Below are positions 49,585-57,976 of a stretch of 64,000 nucleotides of DNA, one piece after another; the stretch's first letter is position 1; each line of letters starts with the position of its first letter. The translations under genes were made by a program, and so were the position numbers. The notes beneath the pieces were generated by a model. The model saw only the letters and a program-made list of their open reading frames with translations, was not told the origin of the DNA and made no database searches. Source of the stretch: Polyangium fumosum (GTDB lineage Bacteria; Myxococcota_A; Polyangia; Polyangiales; Polyangiaceae); contig NZ_SSMQ01000031.1 of assembly GCF_005144585.1 (NCBI RefSeq), forward strand, positions 1 to 64,000, read 5' to 3'.

Positions 49585-51809
49585 CACGACGAACCGGAAT
49601 CGTCCGGCGATCGCTCGGCCGTGAGCAGCAAGGCGTACCCCCGCTCGGGCGCGTGCCCCACGACGAGCGCGGCGTCGAGCTCGCCCCGCGCGATCGCGGC
49701 GAGGGCCGCGGCCAGGGCGAACCCGCCCGCGCCCTCGTGCACGCCCGCCCGCGGCGCGACGGCGCGATGCGGGACACGCGCCCAGGCCTCGGGCAAATGC
49801 AGGCCGGGCGGGAGATCCTCCTGCCCGGTGAGGACCGCGGAACGCTGGGACGGCGCCGGTGCGTCCTTGAAGACGCCCGCGCCCGCGCCGCGCCACGACG
49901 TCCACCAGGGCAAACGCGCGAGCGGCCGGATCCCCCGCGCCTTCGCGTGCTCCTCGGCTTCGAGCAGGATCGCGCTCGCGCCCTCGCTGCGGACGCCGCG
50001 CGCTTCCCCGGAGCAGATCGGCCCGAGGCAACGCTCGATCATCGGGCTCGCCTCCTCCACGCTGCCGGCCGCGAGCACCTCCCCCTCGCCCACCGCGATC
50101 AGATCCGCCGCCGTCACGACCGCGCACTCGGCCGTCACCCCGAGGTCGGCCACGGCGAACACGGGCCCGCGCAGCCCGAGGTAGATCGACGCGTGCCCGA
50201 CGGGCGACGAGGGCACGAGGTTCGGGAAATCCGCCGGGCTCGCGAACTTCACGCCCTTCTCGTAGATGCGCCGCATGAACGCGGTCGAGCCATCCACGCT
50301 GCCGAACGCCGCGCCGAGGATCGCGCCCACGTCCGCGCCGATCGAGGGATCGAGCGGATCGAGGCCCGCGTCCCGCAGCGCCCGCTGGATCGCCACCGCC
50401 GAGAGCCGGCCCGCCCGATCGAGCCTGCGCGCGCGGCCCACGTCGAGGTGATCGGCCGCCTGGAAGGCGATCGGCCCCGGCGCGGGCGCGGGACCGGGCT
50501 TCAGGTACGCGTCGTTCTCCCGCGCGCCGAGCACCCCGAGCGGGCCGATGGTCGCCGCGGAGACCACCACCACCGCGCGCCGCGGCGGCGCCTCGGGAGC
50601 GGGAAACACGCCCGGCGCGGCGAACACGAGCGACGTGTCCGTTCCTCCGAAGCCGAACGAGTTCGACATCACGGCACGCACGTCGGCCTTCGTCGCGCGT
50701 GTCGCGTGCGCGAGCGGGCATGCGGGATCGACCTCTTCGAGCCCCTGCGTCGGCGGGATCTCGCCCCGCGCGATCGTCATGACCGACACGGCCGCCTCGA
50801 TCGCGCCCGCGGCCCCGAGCGTGTGCCCGATCTGGCCCTTCACCGACGAGACCAGGACGCGCTCGACCTCCGGCCCGAAACAAGCGCGGATCGCGGCCGC
50901 CTCCATCGAGTCGTTCAGCGGCGTCGCCGTCCCGTGCGCGTTCACGTGGTCGATGTCCGCGGGCGAGAGGCGCGCTTTCGCAAGCGCCGCCCGCATCACG
51001 CGCGCCGCCGTCCGCCCCTCGCGCTCGGGGTTCGTGATGTGGTGCGCCTCGGCGCCCACGCCCCAGCCGACGAGCTCCGCGATCGGCCGCGTCACGCCCC
51101 GCGCGCGGCTCGTGTCTTCGGGTTCGAGCACGAGGAACGCCGCGCCCTCGCCGAGGTTCAGGCCCGCGCGGCGTTTGTCGAACGGGCGGCACGGGTTCGG
51201 GTCCACGGCCGAGAGCGCGCCGAACCCCGTGTACGTGAGCCGGCAGAGCCCATCGGCGCCGCCCGCGACCACACAATGCGAGACGCCCGCGCGGATCCAG
51301 GCCGCCGCGAGCAGGAGCGCGTTCGCCCCGCTCGAACACGCGCTGCACAAGCTGCGCACGCGGCGGAACGGCCCCACCGCGGCGCGCACGTGATCGGCCG
51401 TCGACGAGAGCGGGTGCGTGAGCATGGCCCGGAGCGGCTTGATCGCGTCCGCGTCCCGCGACAGCTCCGCGAGCAAATCTTCGGTCTCGTACATCCCGGC
51501 GGTCGTGCCGCCGACGATCAGATCGATGGGCGCGGCCGCGGGCGCGACGCCGGCCTGCACGAGCGCCTCGCGCACCGCGAGCACGCTCATCGCGTCCGTG
51601 CGCGACCACGCCTCGGCGTCGCCCTCCGGCGCGACCTCGGCCGCCGAGATCCCGGGCGCCTCCGCGGCGAGCCGCGTGCGCATGTCGGGCAGATGAAAGA
51701 GCGAGAGCTCGCCGAAGGCACGATCGCCCGCGAGCAGCCTGTCCATGGTGACGCCGGCCCCGCGCCCGAGGGGCGAGACGACGCCAATGCCGGTCACCCA
51801 GATGCGCAT
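49584..51809 (-). CDS. ketosynthase fused to a chain-length-factor-like domain
   Basis: In the 741-residue product, residues 1-405 are a complete ketosynthase: C158 (SACSSG), H292 (HGTATP), K324 and H329 (GHTLGAAG). About 410-735 form a second synthase-like domain where the Cys motif reads ADLGVTA (Gly in place of Cys) and the His motifs are absent, as in chain-length factors. The two halves on one chain would make a built-in KS-CLF pair. It follows the ACP gene by 67 bp. No AT, KR or DH genes are in the window, so the rest of the pathway must be supplied from elsewhere. Confidence 0.85.
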   Translation of the reverse strand: MRIWVTGIGVVSPLGRGAGVTMDRLLAGDRAFGELSLFHLPDMRTRLAAEAPGISAAEVAPEGDAEAWSRTDAMSVLAVREALVQAGVAPAAAPIDLIVGGTTAGMYETEDLLAELSRDADAIKPLRAMLTHPLSSTADHVRAAVGPFRRVRSLCSACSSGANALLLAAAWIRAGVSHCVVAGGADGLCRLTYTGFGALSAVDPNPCRPFDKRRAGLNLGEGAAFLVLEPEDTSRARGVTRPIAELVGWGVGAEAHHITNPEREGRTAARVMRAALAKARLSPADIDHVNAHGTATPLNDSMEAAAIRACFGPEVERVLVSSVKGQIGHTLGAAGAIEAAVSVMTIARGEIPPTQGLEEVDPACPLAHATRATKADVRAVMSNSFGFGGTDTSLVFAAPGVFPAPEAPPRRAVVVVSAATIGPLGVLGARENDAYLKPGPAPAPGPIAFQAADHLDVGRARRLDRAGRLSAVAIQRALRDAGLDPLDPSIGADVGAILGAAFGSVDGSTAFMRRIYEKGVKFASPADFPNLVPSSPVGHASIYLGLRGPVFAVADLGVTAECAVVTAADLIAVGEGEVLAAGSVEEASPMIERCLGPICSGEARGVRSEGASAILLEAEEHAKARGIRPLARLPWWTSWRGAGAGVFKDAPAPSQRSAVLTGQEDLPPGLHLPEAWARVPHRAVAPRAGVHEGAGGFALAAALAAIARGELDAALVVGHAPERGYALLLTAERSPDDSGSS

Positions 51810-51876
51810 GCGCCCCTCGGCCTCGTCACGGCGCCGCCCGGCGCGTTCGGCCGGGCGACAAAGGAAAACGTCCTCG

Positions 51877-52149
51877 TCAGGCCGCGGCCTTCGCGCGCAC
51901 GATGTGGTCGGCGAGCGCGTTGACCGAGGCGAAGATGCTGCGGGCCTCGTCCCCCTCCGGGACACGCACGCCGAATTTTTCTTCCACGGACATGGCGAGC
52001 TGAAGTGCGTCGAGCGAGTCGAGCCCGAGCCCGCGCCCCTCGCCGAAGAGCGGCGCCGCGTCGTCGATGTCCGACGGCGCTTTTCCTTCGAGGTTCAGCT
52101 CGGTGACCATGAGTTCCTTGAGCTTCTGCCGCACGTCCGCAGGATCCAT
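51877..52149 (-). CDS. acyl carrier protein
   Basis: The 90-residue protein has the four-helix ACP pattern and the phosphopantetheine site LGLDSLDALQL with S45. It is the first gene of the KS operon, so it probably carries the growing chain for those synthases rather than being the housekeeping ACP, which usually lies beside fabF or fabG. ATG 52149 was chosen because the helical domain starts there; the longer frame upstream runs into the divergent enoyl-CoA hydratase promoter. Confidence 0.9.
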   Translation of the reverse strand: MDPADVRQKLKELMVTELNLEGKAPSDIDDAAPLFGEGRGLGLDSLDALQLAMSVEEKFGVRVPEGDEARSIFASVNALADHIVRAKAAA

Positions 52150-52325
52150 GGGGTTCAACGCGTCCCAGGTAGCACGAAACCGTGCCCCGTTTGAAGGTGG
52201 TTCGCGCCGCCGCGCCCCGAGGCCGGCGTCGCGGAAGGTAAGGAGAACACGCGCGCATCGCGAGCGTGCCCGCCGTGGCGCAGGCGGTGGATCCCGTCGC
52301 GCCGCCACGGTAAATGGGGCGCGCC

Positions 52326-53117
52326 ATGGCTCTTGTCGAGTGCGAAACAAGATCTCGCGTCGCCGTCCTCACGCTGAACGACCCGCCGGTGAACGGCTAC
52401 ACGCACGAGATGATGAAGGAGCTCGACGCGGCGATCCTCGCTTGCCGCTTCGATGACGCGGTGCAGGCGCTCGTCGTGACGGGTCACGGCGAGAAGTTCT
52501 TCTGCGCCGGCGCCAACATCAACATGCTGAAGACCGCGGCGCCGAGCTTCAAATACCAGTTCTGCCTGCACGCGAACGAGACGCTCCTGCGCCTCGAGCA
52601 CACGCCGAAGCTCGTGATCGCCGCGCTGAACGGCCACACCGTGGGCGGCGGTCTGGAGATCGCGCTCGCCTGTGATCTGCGCGTGGCGCGGCGCGGCGCC
52701 GGGAAGGTGGGCCTGCCCGAGGTCGCGCTCGGCGTCTTGCCGGGCACGGGCGGCACGCAGCGGCTCGCGCGGCTCGTCGGAAAACCGCGCGCCATCAAGC
52801 TCATGTGCGAGGGCACGACGTTCGACTTCGACACGGCGCTCGCCTACGGCCTCGTCGACGAGGTCTGGCAGACGGAGACCCACGCCGCGTTCCTCGACCG
52901 CGCGATCGCATATGCCCAGGGCTTCACGACCCCGGGCCGCGCAGCCCTGGCCGTCGGACGCATCAAGCGCGCCGTGCAGACCGGTATGGAAATGGGCCTG
53001 GAGCAGGGTCTCGCCTTCGAGCGGGAGCTCCAGGCCGAGCTCTTCGCCTCCGAGGACGCCCGCGAGGGCATCGCGGCCTACGTCGAGAAACGCAAGGCGT
53101 CGTTCCAGGGCAAGTGA
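52326..53117 (+). CDS. enoyl-CoA hydratase/isomerase family protein
   Basis: The 263-residue crotonase-fold protein has the oxyanion segments FFCAGANINML and NGHTVGGGLEIALACD and the catalytic-loop region GLPEVALGVLPGTGGTQRL with its Glu. Both glutamates of hydratases are not certain here: the first position falls in CDLRVARRG and cannot be placed by eye. A role in fatty-acid breakdown or in processing products of the divergent KS operon is possible. The gene is divergent from the ACP gene, 176 bp apart, and precedes the DUF962 gene by 30 bp. Confidence 0.85.
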   Translation: MALVECETRSRVAVLTLNDPPVNGYTHEMMKELDAAILACRFDDAVQALVVTGHGEKFFCAGANINMLKTAAPSFKYQFCLHANETLLRLEHTPKLVIAALNGHTVGGGLEIALACDLRVARRGAGKVGLPEVALGVLPGTGGTQRLARLVGKPRAIKLMCEGTTFDFDTALAYGLVDEVWQTETHAAFLDRAIAYAQGFTTPGRAALAVGRIKRAVQTGMEMGLEQGLAFERELQAELFASEDAREGIAAYVEKRKASFQGK

Positions 53118-53147
53118 ACCGCGGCCGGGCGTGGTAGAACGTCAGGC

Positions 53148-53555
53148 ATGTCGACGAAGGACATCGAGAGCTTCGAGGAGTTCTGGCCGTTTTACGTGCG
53201 CGAGCACAGCCTCAAGGCGACGCGCCTCTTCCACTTCGCCGGGACGACCGCGGCGGGGCTGACGGCCCTCGCGGCGATCGCGCTGCGCCGCCCGGCGCTC
53301 GTCCCGATCGCGCTCGTGGCCGGCTACGGGCCCGCGTGGTTCTCCCACTTCTTCATCGAGAAGAACAAGCCCGCGAGCTTCAAGTACCCGCTCTGGTCCT
53401 TCGCGGCCGACTGGGTGATGTGGAGCAAGATCCTCAAGGGCACGATGGACGCCGAGGTCGAGCGCGTCATGTCGAGCAACGGCAAAGGCCACGACGAGGA
53501 CGAGGCCACGGCCGGCTACACGCACTACCAGGCCGGCACGAACGGGGTGAACTGA
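53148..53555 (+). CDS. DUF962/Mpo1-like membrane protein
   Basis: The 135-residue protein matches the DUF962 family: FYVREHSLKATRLFHFAGT at the start with its conserved His, two or three membrane helices, and GYGPAWFSHFFIEKNKPASF with a second His pair. The yeast relative Mpo1 is an iron-dependent dioxygenase of 2-hydroxy fatty acids, so lipid oxidation is a reasonable guess. It is probably co-transcribed with the enoyl-CoA hydratase gene. Confidence 0.85.
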   Translation: MSTKDIESFEEFWPFYVREHSLKATRLFHFAGTTAAGLTALAAIALRRPALVPIALVAGYGPAWFSHFFIEKNKPASFKYPLWSFAADWVMWSKILKGTMDAEVERVMSSNGKGHDEDEATAGYTHYQAGTNGVN

Positions 53556-53892
53556 AGGACCCCGTCGACCGCAGGGATATCCATCCCTCGCACGTCGACA
53601 AGGACGCGAACCGAGCCGCCGGAGAGGCCTGGCCGCCTCGCCAGGTCACAAACCTCCGCGGGATCGCCGACGCGTCAGCCCACCAGCACACGCAGGGAGC
53701 CGGGATCCCGTTCGGGTGCATGGACCAGGACGCACGAGGCGTCGGGATCCTGCGCTGGTGGGTTGAACAGCACGCGTGGGGAGGTCCGCTCGCGACCTTG
53801 TGAGCTCGCCAGGGTGCGGCGGGAGGAGGGAGCGGGACCTGGTCGCTCGACGAGGACGCGCGCGGAGGTCGGCGCGCGACCTGGTGACCTTC
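53556..53892. repeat. non-coding interval with imperfect direct repeats
   Basis: No gene is convincing. About 30 bp around 53771-53803 recur imperfectly at 53857-53888 (shared GGTC-GC-CGCGACCT-GTGA core), and GGATCC-containing segments appear twice near 53700 and 53745. The repeats lie just past the 3' end of the methyltransferase gene. They could be decayed terminator or operator copies. Confidence 0.5.
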
Positions 53893-54678
53893 TCAGCGAC
53901 CGCTTTCCCGCAGCTCACCGGTCTCGCGATCGCACTCCCAATACCGGCCCTTGGCCGTCCCATTCTCGTAAAAGATATCGATGTTGCGGGGCGGGCAGCG
54001 CACCGCGAATACATCGGGGTGGACCAGCCGGCGCGGCGTCTCGGGGCTGCCCAGGTGGAGCCGCACCCCTGCCTCCGCGGCCCTCGCCTCGTGGACGAAG
54101 AGCAGCAGGTTTTGCTTGTACCACCAATCGACGTCGCTGCGCTCCCACAGGATCGGGCGCAGCACGTCGTAACAACCGAATCCGTGCTCTGCGAATCGCT
54201 CCGCCCAATACGCGGGCCATTGCTCGTTCACGTGCGAGATGCCGCCCTGCCCCGGAATCGCCGCCGAGAAAAGGACGACGGGGGCGTGGCGCGCGAGCGA
54301 GGCCACGAGCACCGGGGCCGCTTCCGCGGGGAGATGCTCCCCCACCTCGACGGAAATCGCCAAATCGAACGAGCGGCCGAGGGCGAGCGGCTTTTCGAGG
54401 TCCGCCACCTGGAAGCGGGCGCGGTCGATTCGAAGCAGATCGAGGTTCGTCCAGGGCCCGTCCACGCCGAGCACCTCCGCGCCGAGCGCGTCCCGCGCGG
54501 CGGCCAGCCACGATCCGAGGCCGCAGCCGACATCGAGCACGCTGCGGATCTCCATGCCCTGGCCACGCAAGAGGCCGAAGACCTGCGCCGCGCACGGGCC
54601 GCTGCGATCCTCGGCCGCCGCCATGATGTGGTGCAGGCGCTCGTAGCTCGTGCTCCTCGCTCCGTCGGACGTCGGCAT
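53893..54678 (-). CDS. SAM-dependent methyltransferase (class I)
   Basis: The 261-residue protein has the Rossmann signature VLDVGCGLGSWLAAA (about 47-61), an acidic residue after beta2 (VLGVDGPW), and motif II/III regions FDLAISVEVGEHL and LFSAAIPGQGG. The C-terminal part (DIFYENGTAKGRYWECDRET) looks like a substrate cap. The acceptor cannot be told. The gene is alone on the minus strand between the DUF962 gene (convergent) and the TetR gene (same strand, 106 bp upstream). Confidence 0.85.
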   Translation of the reverse strand: MPTSDGARSTSYERLHHIMAAAEDRSGPCAAQVFGLLRGQGMEIRSVLDVGCGLGSWLAAARDALGAEVLGVDGPWTNLDLLRIDRARFQVADLEKPLALGRSFDLAISVEVGEHLPAEAAPVLVASLARHAPVVLFSAAIPGQGGISHVNEQWPAYWAERFAEHGFGCYDVLRPILWERSDVDWWYKQNLLLFVHEARAAEAGVRLHLGSPETPRRLVHPDVFAVRCPPRNIDIFYENGTAKGRYWECDRETGELRESGR

Positions 54679-54703
54679 CGACGGAGCATGACTGGCAACC
54701 CCC

Positions 54704-54721
54704 GACGGCTCAAGGGCCGTC
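54704..54721. terminator. short hairpin between TetR and methyltransferase genes
   Basis: GACGGC and GCCGTC flank a six-base loop, about 65 bp after the TetR stop and 26 bp before the methyltransferase start on the minus strand. It may end TetR transcription or attenuate the methyltransferase gene. The stem is short and no T-run follows. Confidence 0.3.
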
Positions 54722-54784
54722 TCGTCCGCCCCGCCTCCCTCGCATGGCCGCTTGGCGTCCGGGAAGATCAGCTTGACAAACGGG

Positions 54785-55444
54785 TCACGCGCCCTCGTCG
54801 GCGGCGGGGGGCGTCGCCGGCTGCAAAGGGCGGAGCATGCGCATCACGAGCACCGTCAGATCGTCGAGCAAACACGCGCGCGACAGGCCCGCCGGGGGTT
54901 CGAGGAGCATCGCGAGGTAGGCGCCGCGGAGCATGTTCGCCATCAGGAAAAAGACCGAAGGGAGCCCGTCGAGCGTGATTTCTTCGCGCCGATGGCTGCC
55001 CCCGGCGGCCGCGATGCCGACGAGGCGCGCCGGAAACTCGGTCGCGATCGGCAAGAGGCCCACGAACGGGACGCCCGTCAGGAGCGCGGCCACGAGCGCC
55101 CGGCGCGATTCGAGCTCCGCGAACATCGCTTCGAGCCAGATCCGCATCGCCGCTTCGAGCGGAAGGCCATGGAGGGAGGCCATGCTCGCCTCCAGCGCCG
55201 CGAGCACCCGGCGCGCTTCACGCTCGACGAGGAGCGCGACCAGCGTCTCGCGGTCGGGGAAATACTCGTAGAGCGTCCCGATGCTCGCGCCGGCCCGCTC
55301 CGCGACCCCGTTCGTCGTCAGCCCCTCGTAGCCGCGCTCTTCGAGAATCCGAGCCGTCGCATCCAGGATCGCGTCGAAGGTGGCCCGGGACCGCCCCTGC
55401 CGGGGCCACTTCCGCGGCTTCGGATCAAAGACTTTTCCGATCAT
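54785..55444 (-). CDS. TetR-family transcriptional regulator
   Basis: The 219-residue protein has the TetR helix-turn-helix (TFDAILDATARILEERGYEG and GVAERAGASIGTLYEYFPDR, about 22-66) and a helical ligand-binding C-terminus. TetR proteins often repress a divergent gene: the MpaB-type oxygenase gene starts 96 bp away in the other direction, so that shared promoter region is its likely target. ATG 55444 was chosen because the DNA-binding domain starts soon after; the frame continues upstream into the other gene. Confidence 0.9.
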   Translation of the reverse strand: MIGKVFDPKPRKWPRQGRSRATFDAILDATARILEERGYEGLTTNGVAERAGASIGTLYEYFPDRETLVALLVEREARRVLAALEASMASLHGLPLEAAMRIWLEAMFAELESRRALVAALLTGVPFVGLLPIATEFPARLVGIAAAGGSHRREEITLDGLPSVFFLMANMLRGAYLAMLLEPPAGLSRACLLDDLTVLVMRMLRPLQPATPPAADEGA

Positions 55445-55540
55445 GCGCGTGCACCGCCGAGGCGAGGGGAGGAATCCGAGCTGATCGACGTTCTTGCTCG
55501 GATCATGATCGGGGGCAACCAGGAGACGCAGGAGACCCGC

Positions 55541-56764
55541 ATGGCCGCCCACACAAGCGCCCGCGCCGTTCCGACCCGGTACCAGGACCCTCTCGTGAAG
55601 GAGAGCCCGCGCAACGCGCTCTTCCGGAAGGCGTACCGGCTTCCGCCGCCACGCGAGGAGCACATCACGCGCTTCCGCGACACCCTCTTCGACGGTGATC
55701 CGCTCGCGGACGAGGTCGTCCGGAGCTTCGCCGAGCTGCCACGCGGCGAGGGGTATCGGCTCCTCGGGCGCGCCGTCGATGAGGGCATCCACAGCCTTCC
55801 GGAGGCGCCCGCGGCGCTCGTCGCGCTCTTCGCCGAGCTCGACGCCCGGCCGGCGTGGGTCGACGACGAGAAGCTCGAGCTCGCGGCGCGGACGGCCGAT
55901 CGCGTGGGGATGAGCGGCGAGCGGGTCCTGAGCTGCATTTGCCTGACCGGCGGCTACCGCTCGTCGGCCGCGAACAAGCCGATCGCGTTCACGGGCGCCC
56001 TCGAATCGATGGCGTATCGGCGGCTCGCGGAGACGTCGAAGTTCGTCTTCGATCTGTACGCGTCACGTACGGTGGCGCGCGACTCGGCCGGGTTTCGCGG
56101 CGCCGTGATGGTCCGGCTCATGCACGCCATGGTGCGCGTCCGGCTCGCGGACGATCCGCGATGGCAAAACGAGGCGTGGGGCCTGCCGGTGAACCAGGCC
56201 GACCTGCTCGCGACGAACCTCCTCTTTTCGGCGGTGTTCGTGATCGGCCTCCGCACCCTCGGCCATATCATCACGCGACGCGAGGCCGACGCGCTCGTGC
56301 ATTTCTGGCGGTACGTCGGGTATCTCATGGGCGTCCGCCTCGACCTGCTCCCGCGCGATTTCGAGGAGGCGTGCGCGCTCGTCTACCTTTCGGCCGCCAC
56401 GCAGCCCGGAGGCGACGAGGACAGCCGCAAGCTCGCCGCCGCGCTGCTCGCCGTGCCGGTGGAGCCGGATCGCCCACGGCCGCTCGTCTATGTCGACGCG
56501 CAGTGGCGCGCGGGCTTCTCGCGGCTCGTGCTGGGCGACGAAGCGGGCGACGAGCTCGGTTTGCCGAACAACGCGTGGAAATGGCTGGTCCTCGGCAGCG
56601 CGGCGTGGAACTTCGCGACCGAAATCGTACGGCTCGTGATCCCCGGCGGCAATGCGCTCCTCACGCGCATCCGCCGGGACCGGGTCCGGCGCAACGTCGA
56701 GCGCGCGCTCGAAGGCAAGCCCCCCGCGTACCGGCCGTACCCGCCGCGAAGCGAGGGCCGCTAG
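55541..56764 (+). CDS. oxygenase MpaB-family (DUF2236) protein
   Basis: The 407-residue protein fits the MpaB/latex-clearing-like group that binds b-type haem: FRDTLFDGDPLADEVV, RLMHAMVRVRL with the likely haem His, and GLPVNQADLLATNLLFSAVF, which is typical of the fold. Members cleave or oxidise hydrophobic substrates such as rubber or meroterpenoid intermediates; the substrate here is unknown. A C-terminal hydrophobic helix with basic end (NFATEIVRLVIPGGN then RIRRDRVRR) may associate with a membrane. ATG 55541 has GGAGA eight bases upstream. It is probably regulated by the divergent TetR. Confidence 0.85.
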   Translation: MAAHTSARAVPTRYQDPLVKESPRNALFRKAYRLPPPREEHITRFRDTLFDGDPLADEVVRSFAELPRGEGYRLLGRAVDEGIHSLPEAPAALVALFAELDARPAWVDDEKLELAARTADRVGMSGERVLSCICLTGGYRSSAANKPIAFTGALESMAYRRLAETSKFVFDLYASRTVARDSAGFRGAVMVRLMHAMVRVRLADDPRWQNEAWGLPVNQADLLATNLLFSAVFVIGLRTLGHIITRREADALVHFWRYVGYLMGVRLDLLPRDFEEACALVYLSAATQPGGDEDSRKLAAALLAVPVEPDRPRPLVYVDAQWRAGFSRLVLGDEAGDELGLPNNAWKWLVLGSAAWNFATEIVRLVIPGGNALLTRIRRDRVRRNVERALEGKPPAYRPYPPRSEGR

Positions 56765-56986
56765 AATCACGAGATACGCTTCCGCGGAAGAAGAAAGCCG
56801 TGGGCGTCAATCGGCTGTCGCATCGCCTTCCTTACACCGCCCCACAAGACGAAGGATCCTGCCTCGTGCCGCACGGATTCCCTTCCTCGCGGGTGTTGCT
56901 CGCGGATACGATACGCGGGTGCATTCCGGCTGTTTGCTGTCCCAACCAATGCGTGCTGGCGGTGCGGCCCTGGAAGGAGGAGAGGC

Positions 56987-57976
56987 GTGAACGACGAGCC
57001 TACCTACGAAGTCTTACGCGCCGAGAACGCAGCCCTGCGCGCGCGGGTGACCGAGCTCGAGCGTGCGCTCGCCGAGCGCGAGGTGCTGGAAAACACCCTC
57101 ACCGAACACGAGCGGCGCGTTCCCTATCGTAAGATTTTCGATGCCATCCCCGTGGGCCTGGGCGTCTACCGGCGGGATGGGCTGTCGGTCGCGATGAACC
57201 GCAATTCCCTCGACGTCATCGGGGGTGTGCGAGACGACATCATCGGGAAATTCAACATCCTGAGCGATCCGGCATCGATATCGATGGGGTTCGTCGCCAA
57301 TTTCGAGCGGGCGGCCGCCGAGCATACGAACATCACGATGCCGCCGACCTCGTACGATACCGCGGGGTCCACCCTGGCGACCGTCGACGAACGCGTGGTG
57401 TGGACCGAGACCACCTACATCCCCATCCAGGGCGACGACGGCACCGAGTACGTGGTCGAATTCAACATCGACGTCACCTCGCAGCAGCGGGCCCAGCGGG
57501 CCATCGAGCAGACGCAGCGCGCCGAGGCCGAAAACGTACGCCTCCAGGAGGAGATCATTCGCATGCAGGCCGAGGCCCTGCGCGCCCTGTCGACGCCGCT
57601 CATCCCCATCGCCAAGGGCGTGGTGGTCATGCCGCTCATCGGCGTCGTGAATGGCGCGCGCGCGCAGCAGGTCATCGAGACGCTGCTCGAAGGGGTGATG
57701 GCGCATCGGGCGGCGGTCGCCATCCTCGACGTGACCGGCGTCCCGGTGGTGGACGCGGATGTCGCCAATGGGCTGATCCAGGCCGCGCAGGCCGTGGCGC
57801 TCCTCGGGGCGGAGGTCGTACTCACCGGTATCCGGGCGGAGACCGCGCGCACGCTCGTCGAGCTCGGGACCGATTTGCGCGGGCTCGTCACCCGTAGCAC
57901 ATTGCAGAGTGGCGTCGAGCACGCTCTCCGGCGTAACGCCGGAATCCGCCCCGCGACGCTGGCAAGGAACAGGTGA
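56987..57976 (+). CDS. PAS-STAS (RsbR-like) regulatory protein
   Basis: The 329-residue protein has an N-terminal coiled coil (about 8-45), a PAS domain (about 48-165; [19 protein letters not shown] and [14 protein letters not shown]), a second helix (about 165-200) and a STAS domain (about 200-315) with [18 protein letters not shown] and [21 protein letters not shown], the strong RsbR/RsbS signature with a Thr phospho-acceptor candidate. AAGGAGGAGAGG precedes the GTG start. The stop overlaps the start of the propeller/cytochrome gene (GTGATG), so the two are translated together, which is unusual for a stressosome-type protein. Confidence 0.88.
   Translation: MNDEPTYEVLRAENAALRARVTELERALAEREVLENTLTEHERRVPYRKIFDAIPVGLGVYRRDGLSVAMNRNSLDVIGGVRDDIIGKFNILSDPASISMGFVANFERAAAEHTNITMPPTSYDTAGSTLATVDERVVWTETTYIPIQGDDGTEYVVEFNIDVTSQQRAQRAIEQTQRAEAENVRLQEEIIRMQAEALRALSTPLIPIAKGVVVMPLIGVVNGARAQQVIETLLEGVMAHRAAVAILDVTGVPVVDADVANGLIQAAQAVALLGAEVVLTGIRAETARTLVELGTDLRGLVTRSTLQSGVEHALRRNAGIRPATLARNR

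Noticed and set aside
53646..54014. Minus-strand frame with repeated TRSRADL
   Set aside because: It overlaps the methyltransferase gene in another frame; the repeat is simply the ~30-bp direct repeat being translated.
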